Shown piece by piece: positions 40,482 to 46,690 of a stretch of DNA of 46,690 nucleotides. Each line of letters begins with the position of its first letter. Position 1 is the stretch's first letter. Where the stretch lies: the NCBI GenBank assembly GCA_003232915.1, contig QIKE01000128.1, positions 1 through 46,690 of the forward strand, read 5' to 3'. Source of the stretch: Bacteroidota bacterium. GTDB lineage: Bacteria > Bacteroidota > Bacteroidia > Bacteroidales > F082. A program made the position numbers and the translations under genes. Below the pieces are notes generated by a model. It saw only the letters and a list, made by a program, of their open reading frames with translations. It was not told the DNA's origin and ran no database searches.

Positions 40482-43400
40482 ATGCGTATTCTATTTTTTA
40501 AGCCGTTATTATCAATTCTTATCACAATTTTACTCATAGCCAACTCATTAAATCTTAAGGCACAATTTCAATTTCATGTAACACAGTGCCAGACTGTAGG
40601 TGAGGTAATAGCACTTATTGATACTGTTTTTCTTGCAGGCGTAAACCCGCAAGCCATTGCTAACGTTAGTTTTACTGGCGATCCTACGGCTGTAGGTTAT
40701 TTTACAAATGCTTATTTTGCAGGTTTTCATACTCCTACCGGAATTATTATGACATCGGGTCATGCCGGCGATGCCGATAACTCAAATATTTGTAATAGTG
40801 GTGCCAATGCCAGCACTAACAACAACGGCCCCGATAACGAACCCGACCTGTCGATCGCTTCCAATGGCGGTGATGTACATGATGCCTGTGTTATCGAATT
40901 TGATTTTAAGCCAACTGCCGACACGGTACGATTCAGTTATGTTTTTGCCTCGGAAGAATATCACGATTTTGTTTTTTCGTACAACGATGTATTCGGTTTT
41001 TTTCTTTCGGGCGACGGTCTTAGTGGGCCTTATTCCAATAATGGTGTTAATATTGCCATTATTCCGGGTACAAATTTACCTGTAACCATCAACAATGTTA
41101 ATTTTGGAAAAGGAGGTGTAACTTGTACCGGCATACCCAACGGTTGTACCAATTGTGCTTATATGAGAGATAATAGCGAGCAGAGTAACCCCGCTTTTTA
41201 CCAATTTGTTTATGACGGATATACCGCTGCACTAACAGCCAAGAGTGCCGTAACTCACTGCGACTGGTATCATATTAAAATTGCTATTAGTGATATTGGG
41301 GATGCCGCTTTCGATTCGGGCGTATTGCTCGAAAAAGGAAGTTTTAACCCTGGCAACGTTACGGAATTAACCGATTATACGCACCCCACTATCGACTCCT
41401 TAGTTTACGAAAGTTGTAATAATCACGATGCTATCCTTTATTATACAATAGACGAACCGATGGGGTATCCTTATATCATACCTTTTACCGTGGCAGGTTC
41501 AGCCGAAAGAGATGTTGACTATAAACTTACATCTACACATCTTGGCGATACTATTTATATTCCCGTCGGACAAACTTACGACTCTCTTATTATTATGCCT
41601 TATGCTGATAATATTGTAGAAGGCATTGAAGATGTGGAGATACTATATAATTCGCAAATGTGTAATGTGTTTGGACAAAACGATACCAGTTTTGTATATA
41701 TTAGTGATAATCCCAATTTTACCGATACCAGTATGCGCTTTCCGGTATTTTGCGAAGACACGGCATTAATTGGTTTTGATGCGGTGCTTAACGGAGTACC
41801 TCCTTATTCTTATAACTGGTACACACTTGGCGACACAACGCCTTCGGTAAACTATTCACCTTCGGGTACCGACTCGGTAATGATCCCCGTTATTGTACTC
41901 GACACTTGTGGCCATCAGGTTTCTGATACGGCTTTTGTATTTGTTCCCCAACTTGTGGCTGATGCAGGTGTCGACCAGTCATTGTGTAATCAGCCGGGGG
42001 ATTCACTTCATGGTTCTTCACCTGGAGCGCAATTTTTCCATTGGGTTTCAAATCCTACCGATCCGAGTCTTGCCGGCCAAGAAAATTTGCAAGAACCCTA
42101 TGTTTCACCTACCGTTGCTACCAAGTATTCTTTGACCGTAAGCGACAACTGCACTCACAGCGATACCGACACCACCCATATTTTAATGAATCAAGCAATA
42201 GCTAACGCCGGCGAAGATACTGAGATTTGTAAAGGCGATACGGTTGTGCTTAGCTGCAACGACGGTGCTGCTTTTCTATGGACGGCCAACCCTGCCGACC
42301 CAAGCCTCGGAACACAAGATACATTGAAAATATTACAGGTTGCTCCTCAACAAACTACGATTTATACCGTAACCGTAACCAACGCATGCGGCTACTCCGC
42401 TACCGACGATGTGAAAGTTGTAGTACACGATTTGCCTTTAGCCAACGCTGGATCCGACCAGCACGTTTGCAAAGGAATGAGCTATGGTCTATCGGCTTCG
42501 GGAGGTTTGCTCTATCATTGGACATCAAATCCTTACGATCCGAGTTTGTATGCAAACGGTCAGGATACATTATCTAATCCTATTGTTACACCCGACGTGC
42601 AAACCACTTATACCGTTACTGTTGCCAATGAATATTGTTCGGCAAAAGATTCCATGGTACTCACCGTTGACCCTGTTCCCGACTTGAGTTTATCGACGCT
42701 TTCCGATAGCCTTTGCTTTGCCGACACAACCGTTATTAGTGTAATAGGAAATGCCGAATATTCGTGGACTTCACAGCCCGACGACCCAAACCTTGCCGGT
42801 CAAATACACAACCAATCCATTACCATTTCGCCTGATACCACAACCGTTTATACCCTTACGGGAATTGTGAACGGCTTCAATTGTCCGGCTACCCTGCATC
42901 AAACGGTTTTCGTAAAGCCTAAACTGTTTGCAAACTTTACCACATCGGGTAACGATGTTTGCCAAAGCGAACCTTTTGTTGTTGACTATACCGGTAATGC
43001 AGGCGACAATGCCAACTACGTGTTTGATTGGAGCCAACAAGGAACCCTTACGGGAAGCGGACAAGGACCATATACCATTACTTTTGATTCTTCGGGAATC
43101 CAAAATATTCAACTTACAGTAACTGAAAACGGATGCAGTAGCCAGCCTTATCAGCAAACGGTAACGGTACATCGTGTTCCGCAAACTAACTTTTCTAGCG
43201 ACATCACCGAAGATTGCCAACCCTTAACCGTACATTTTCAAAACCAATCGAGCAATTTGTCAGGACAAACCACCTATGAATGGAATTTTGGTACGGGAGA
43301 CAATAACAATGAAAAAAATCCTAATTACACATACAATTTGCCGGGCAATTATACGGTTTCACTAAAAGTTACTAACGATGCTTTGTGTTACAATACTAAA

Positions 43401-43955
43401 ACTTATACCGATTACGTGAAAGTTCACGAAATACCAACTGCCGATTTTACACCTCAGCCTGCCCTAACTGTTTTAGAAGACGCCACTATCAATTTCAGTA
43501 ATCAAACCTCGGGACAAGAACAGTGGAGCAGCAAGTGGAGTTTTGGCGACGGCGACACATCCGATCTCGCTTCTCCTAAGCATACTTACACTGCCACAGG
43601 AACATACAATGTACTACTAACGGTTACTTCTACTTTCGGCTGTATTAATCAAGTGTCGAAAGAGGTGATTATCCAACCCGATTTTGCTGCTTATGCCCCC
43701 ACATCTTTTACACCCAACGGCGACGGATTAAATGATAAATTTGAGGTAAAAGGAGTGGGCATCAAAAAGTTTAAACTGCAAATTTATTCGCGCTGGGGCG
43801 AACTTGTTTTCGAATCGAACAACATAGAAGACGAGTGGGACGGAACCTATAAAGGAAAACTTGTTCCACGAGGCAGCTATGTTTATCATGTTTATTATAC
43901 AACGTTTCTCAACCGGAACCTAGAGAAAGAAGGTACGGTAACGGTACTTCATTAA
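40482..43955 (+). CDS. Large modular surface protein with choice-of-anchor L, PKD and gliding-type C-terminal domains
   Basis: 1157 residues from the ATG at 40482, which opens a signal peptide (MRILFFKPLLSILITILLIA). Residues about 25-280 match a choice-of-anchor L domain (GIIMTSGHAGDADNSN, FDFKPTADTVRFSYVFASEEYHDF). From about 490 to 815, units of about 80 residues recur, each with a near-constant SNPxDPSLxxQ motif. Two PKD domains follow (about 903-1068; YEWNFGTGD and SSKWSFGDGDTSD). The end (YAPTSFTPNGDGLNDKFEV...RWGELVF) is the CHU_C type B sorting domain for the type IX secretion system. It is probably an adhesin or matrix protein. MITE-like repeats flank it. Confidence 0.88.
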   Translation: MRILFFKPLLSILITILLIANSLNLKAQFQFHVTQCQTVGEVIALIDTVFLAGVNPQAIANVSFTGDPTAVGYFTNAYFAGFHTPTGIIMTSGHAGDADNSNICNSGANASTNNNGPDNEPDLSIASNGGDVHDACVIEFDFKPTADTVRFSYVFASEEYHDFVFSYNDVFGFFLSGDGLSGPYSNNGVNIAIIPGTNLPVTINNVNFGKGGVTCTGIPNGCTNCAYMRDNSEQSNPAFYQFVYDGYTAALTAKSAVTHCDWYHIKIAISDIGDAAFDSGVLLEKGSFNPGNVTELTDYTHPTIDSLVYESCNNHDAILYYTIDEPMGYPYIIPFTVAGSAERDVDYKLTSTHLGDTIYIPVGQTYDSLIIMPYADNIVEGIEDVEILYNSQMCNVFGQNDTSFVYISDNPNFTDTSMRFPVFCEDTALIGFDAVLNGVPPYSYNWYTLGDTTPSVNYSPSGTDSVMIPVIVLDTCGHQVSDTAFVFVPQLVADAGVDQSLCNQPGDSLHGSSPGAQFFHWVSNPTDPSLAGQENLQEPYVSPTVATKYSLTVSDNCTHSDTDTTHILMNQAIANAGEDTEICKGDTVVLSCNDGAAFLWTANPADPSLGTQDTLKILQVAPQQTTIYTVTVTNACGYSATDDVKVVVHDLPLANAGSDQHVCKGMSYGLSASGGLLYHWTSNPYDPSLYANGQDTLSNPIVTPDVQTTYTVTVANEYCSAKDSMVLTVDPVPDLSLSTLSDSLCFADTTVISVIGNAEYSWTSQPDDPNLAGQIHNQSITISPDTTTVYTLTGIVNGFNCPATLHQTVFVKPKLFANFTTSGNDVCQSEPFVVDYTGNAGDNANYVFDWSQQGTLTGSGQGPYTITFDSSGIQNIQLTVTENGCSSQPYQQTVTVHRVPQTNFSSDITEDCQPLTVHFQNQSSNLSGQTTYEWNFGTGDNNNEKNPNYTYNLPGNYTVSLKVTNDALCYNTKTYTDYVKVHEIPTADFTPQPALTVLEDATINFSNQTSGQEQWSSKWSFGDGDTSDLASPKHTYTATGTYNVLLTVTSTFGCINQVSKEVIIQPDFAAYAPTSFTPNGDGLNDKFEVKGVGIKKFKLQIYSRWGELVFESNNIEDEWDGTYKGKLVPRGSYVYHVYYTTFLNRNLEKEGTVTVLH

Positions 43956-44373
43956 GCTGATGAATTTTTCGCAACCAAATAATATTTTAACGCTTTGGAA
44001 AAAGATATATTCTTTTTATAGCGGCTATGCGGGCTTTCCGTTATAGTCCTCACCCAGAAAACTTTTCAGCTAATTGTAGCAAACAGGTTGTGGTGTTGCG
44101 AACTGCTACACTCCAAAAACTGCTGCAAAGGCAACCAACATTGCCTTCACTATAATTGATAGTGATTAATGGTAATTCGTTGTAATTAGCGCCGGAAGAA
44201 AACGACATTTTTTTATAATGTTTAATCGGAAAATGCCAAGTTCGAGGCTTGCGAAGCTTTGAGTAAGGGTGTATAAATAATTAATTAAAGTGAGCGTAAC
44301 AACGAAATTGACATTTTACGACAAATACTACTAAGTTATATTGCAGTTTGCAACGTGAAGCGACGAAAAAAAA
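43956..44373. other. Noncoding region after the surface-protein gene
   Basis: No gene is supported. It holds copy B of the MITE-like element. Just before it, about 44126-44150 (AAAGGCAACCAACATTGCC) resembles 40066-40092 upstream of copy A, so similarity may extend beyond the element. Confidence 0.5.
44186..44330. repeat. MITE-like element, copy B
   Basis: It aligns with copy A in the same orientation along its length; the best block is TTTAATCGGAAAAyGCyAAG followed by TTCGAGGCTTGyGAAGCTTT. Copy B has lost short segments, and its right end is degraded. The two copies form a direct repeat about 4 kb apart around the surface-protein gene. Confidence 0.6.
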
Positions 44374-46446
44374 TCACCTGTTCTTTTTCGAAATTTCTTC
44401 ACGAAACAATTCCACTCCTTCTTTGGTTAGTGCGTTGATTGTGGGGTTGAGCATAAATGAAGAAACGTGCCAGTCGAAACCGAAATGTTCGCTGATTTCC
44501 TGTTCAAGGTTTACTGCCGAAAGCGAATCGACACCATAAGCTGTAACGGGTTTGTCAAGATCAATTTCGTTGCGACGAAAATGTTGATTATGCATAATCC
44601 ATTGAACAAGCCATTCTGTAATGTTTTCTTCGGTGGGTATTCCGGTTTCTTTTTTAGGCATATCTGTTTTTGTAGTTTCTTCCGTTTTTTTCCACAAAGC
44701 AATAACATTCAGCTTGTTATTTAGGTAATCGTAGCGAGTTTGACGGTGTTGGATTTTACCACTAGAAGTTATTGGAATACTACCGGTTTGTATAAGAATA
44801 ATAGCCTGAGTTTCAAGTTCATGTTCATCGGAAATAGCATATCGTATGTCATTGATAATTTGTTGATGGTTGGTATTGCGTAAGGCGGCTCGTTCCAACT
44901 CGTGAACGATTATTAACTTTTCTTCACCGTTTTTCAGAATTGAAAATGCGGCACCCGCATTAGGGCGTAAAACCGGATTGGAATTTTCCACCGTAAATTC
45001 AATATCTGAAGGATAATGATTAACTCCTCTGATAATAATCAAGTCTTTCAACCGGCCAGTAATATAAAGTTCATTCTGGTGCAAAAAGCCAAGGTCACCC
45101 GAACGCAAAAAAGGTCCTTCTTTCGTATCATCAATATAAGCCTCGAAAGTACGTTTTGTTTCTTCGGGTTTGTTCCAATAGCCTTTGGCCACAGTTGGCC
45201 CTGAAATCCAAATTTCGCCTACTTTGTCTTCATTTAAACGGCTGAAAGTTTTCGGGTTAACAATAGCAATTTCTGTTTCTAGCCATGTATGTCCACAACC
45301 CACAAGTTCTATGGCTTTTGCTTCATAAGCATCGGCAATTTCCACTTTGTTTTCCGCTAATTTATCCTGTTTAATGCGGAGATATTTGGGTGGATTTTTT
45401 TGAAAACCTCCGGTGGCAATCAGAGTGGTTTCTGCCATACCGTAAACAGGATACATTTGCTCTGCCGTAACACCGTTGTCTGCAAAGGCTTTCGAAAAGG
45501 CTTCCATAGTTGATTTGCGTACCGGTTCGGCACCACAGAAAAAAGTATTCATACTACTCAGATCAAGGTTTTTTCTTTCTTCTTCGCTGACCTTTTGCAC
45601 GCAATAATCGAAACTAAAATTAGGGCCTCCACCGACGGTAGCTTTATATTTTTCGATGGCTTTGAGCCATTTATACGGATTTTTCAGAAATTCTACAGGA
45701 GGCATACCCACATTAAGTCCGCCAAGATAAGCCGCCTGTAATATCCCCCCAATCAATCCCATATCGTGGAAAATAGGAAGCCAATTCATCCCAAGGGTAG
45801 TTTCTTTGCTAAACTCGAAAGTTTGATGAATATATTCCGAATTGTAAAACAAGTTGAGCTGAGTAATCATCACTCCTTTCGGATTTCCGGTTGAGCCGGA
45901 CGTATATTGTATGAGTGCCACGTCGTCGGCAAAAATTTCCGTTTTTTTCCATTCTGATGCTTTTTTGTCGCCTATCTCTTCGTAAACAATCCAAAGCATA
46001 TTACGCAAAAGAGGATTATCCTTAAAATTACGTTCTATATCCCTATAAACTTGCCGCGAAATAATACTGATGTGTGCTCCCGAGTCTTCAATAATAGTCA
46101 ACACCCTGTTCAGGTTTCTATTTCTACGCGGCGGATAAGCCGGAACAGCTATCATTCCACTATAAAAACAGGCAAAAAGTGAGGCTACATATTTTAAACC
46201 TGCCGGAAAAAGTAACAAAACCCGCTCGCCTTTCCTTGCATACTGCTGCATAGCAGCTCCTAAAGCTTTCGAGCGCGTTTCGAGTTGATTATAACTAAAT
46301 GCCTCACTTTCGTCAATGCCATTATCCAAAAAACGGAAAACTACATGTTCGGGATCAGCCGTTACACGCTTTTTAATTACCTCAATATAGGTTTTGCTGT
46401 TTTGTAATATTGGGTCTTGGAAATTTTTTAAAAATGTATAAGCCAT
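44374..46446 (-). CDS. Fatty acyl-AMP ligase fused to an acyl carrier domain
   Basis: A 690-residue protein. The adenylation core has the P-loop YTSGSTGNPKG (181-191), a FAAL-like NWLPIFHDMGLIGG, the Y-G-M-A-E-T block and GRLKDLIIIRGVNHYPSDIE, all typical of the FadD32/FAAL clade rather than CoA ligases. The C-terminal 85 residues form an acyl carrier domain with the attachment Ser641 in YGVDSLSAVNLE. It activates a fatty acid as acyl-AMP and can load it on its own carrier domain, feeding a lipid, polyketide or lipopeptide pathway. No partner enzymes are in the window. Confidence 0.9.
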   Translation of the reverse strand: MAYTFLKNFQDPILQNSKTYIEVIKKRVTADPEHVVFRFLDNGIDESEAFSYNQLETRSKALGAAMQQYARKGERVLLLFPAGLKYVASLFACFYSGMIAVPAYPPRRNRNLNRVLTIIEDSGAHISIISRQVYRDIERNFKDNPLLRNMLWIVYEEIGDKKASEWKKTEIFADDVALIQYTSGSTGNPKGVMITQLNLFYNSEYIHQTFEFSKETTLGMNWLPIFHDMGLIGGILQAAYLGGLNVGMPPVEFLKNPYKWLKAIEKYKATVGGGPNFSFDYCVQKVSEEERKNLDLSSMNTFFCGAEPVRKSTMEAFSKAFADNGVTAEQMYPVYGMAETTLIATGGFQKNPPKYLRIKQDKLAENKVEIADAYEAKAIELVGCGHTWLETEIAIVNPKTFSRLNEDKVGEIWISGPTVAKGYWNKPEETKRTFEAYIDDTKEGPFLRSGDLGFLHQNELYITGRLKDLIIIRGVNHYPSDIEFTVENSNPVLRPNAGAAFSILKNGEEKLIIVHELERAALRNTNHQQIINDIRYAISDEHELETQAIILIQTGSIPITSSGKIQHRQTRYDYLNNKLNVIALWKKTEETTKTDMPKKETGIPTEENITEWLVQWIMHNQHFRRNEIDLDKPVTAYGVDSLSAVNLEQEISEHFGFDWHVSSFMLNPTINALTKEGVELFREEISKKNR

Positions 46447-46474
46447 AGATTCAGTCCGTTTCTAAAATTTCGGA

Positions 46475-46503
46475 CAAAGATAATGGTTTTTAAGCCTACG
46501 AAA
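46475..46503 (-). promoter_or_regulatory. Predicted promoter of the acyl-AMP ligase gene
   Basis: On the minus strand, TTTC (46500-46503), 17 nt, then TATCTTTG (46475-46482), 28 nt before the ATG at 46446. The rest of the window to 46690 shows no gene. Confidence 0.45.
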
Positions 46504-46690
46504 AGAGAATTTTTGAAAAGAGACTTAATAATCACGGATTTTCACGGTTATTATGAGACCGTATTAACTCAGGTATAAGCGGCACCTCGAAATATTAATT
46601 TTTTGTTATCAAGCCAGCTAAATTTGTGACCTTGATATCTGTTCATGGTTTCTAAAAGTAAAGGTAAATTTCTTTTTTTCTTGAGATTGA

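Noticed and set aside
44318-44373. Rho-independent terminator between the surface-protein and acyl-AMP ligase genes
   Set aside because: No stem followed by a T-run was found on either strand; the region is repeat-derived.

Overview
The window looks like a chromosomal segment of a low-GC Bacteroidota bacterium, probably a Bacteroidales- or Marinilabiliales-like lineage. The evidence is a set of lineage-typical families: a carboxypeptidase-regulatory/plug TonB receptor, DUF3098, DUF4252, a gliding-motility (CHU_C-type) C-terminal domain, and the ftsX-DUF3098-uppP-truB gene order. Several start sites also sit just downstream of TAnnTTTG boxes, some with a TTTG/TTTC box about 20 bases further up, as in the Bacteroidota primary sigma factor promoter. 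Most genes lack a Shine-Dalgarno sequence. No tRNA, rRNA, CRISPR array, transposase or phage gene was seen.

Layout. 1-5.2 kb: a partial exonuclease/endonuclease/phosphatase protein, a DUF3298 lipoprotein, a GT39-type membrane glycosyltransferase with a methyltransferase, rbfA, and a YraN nuclease-fold protein. 5.5-13.2 kb: a membrane-anchored MutS-family ATPase, an RluB-type pseudouridine synthase, a tandem universal stress protein, an arginase-fold protein that has lost its metal ligands, and topA. 13.2-18.4 kb: a structured noncoding gap, then a lipoprotein/TonB-receptor operon whose promoter carries an 11-bp-period repeat resembling a PHO box. 18.7-25.9 kb: purN, a short polysaccharide export locus (a frameshifted Wza-like lipoprotein gene, a Wzc-like tyrosine kinase with a (Gly-Tyr)12 tail, a WlbA-like sugar dehydrogenase), and a secreted purple-acid-phosphatase-like protein with degenerate metal ligands.

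26-35 kb is dense housekeeping: acpP-fabF-rnc on the plus strand, convergent with a long minus-strand series (M23 peptidase, dxr, rseP, a HAD protein, ftsX, DUF3098, uppP, truB). It covers fatty acid, isoprenoid, undecaprenyl carrier, envelope stress and division functions. 35-40 kb: a methyltransferase, glutamate dehydrogenase, and an ECF sigma/anti-sigma/two-DUF4252 operon. 40-46.7 kb: a 1157-residue surface protein predicted to be exported by the type IX system, then a fatty acyl-AMP ligase fused to an acyl carrier domain.

The most unusual noncoding signal is a ~150-bp element with imperfect terminal inverted repeats. It occurs on both sides of the surface-protein gene, and a fragment of its right end lies upstream of the M23/dxr operon. 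I found no clear new defence or mobile system. The best leads are this MITE-like element, the compact RNA-like fold at 13.3-13.4 kb, the PHO-like operator, and the enzyme-fold proteins with lost catalytic ligands.
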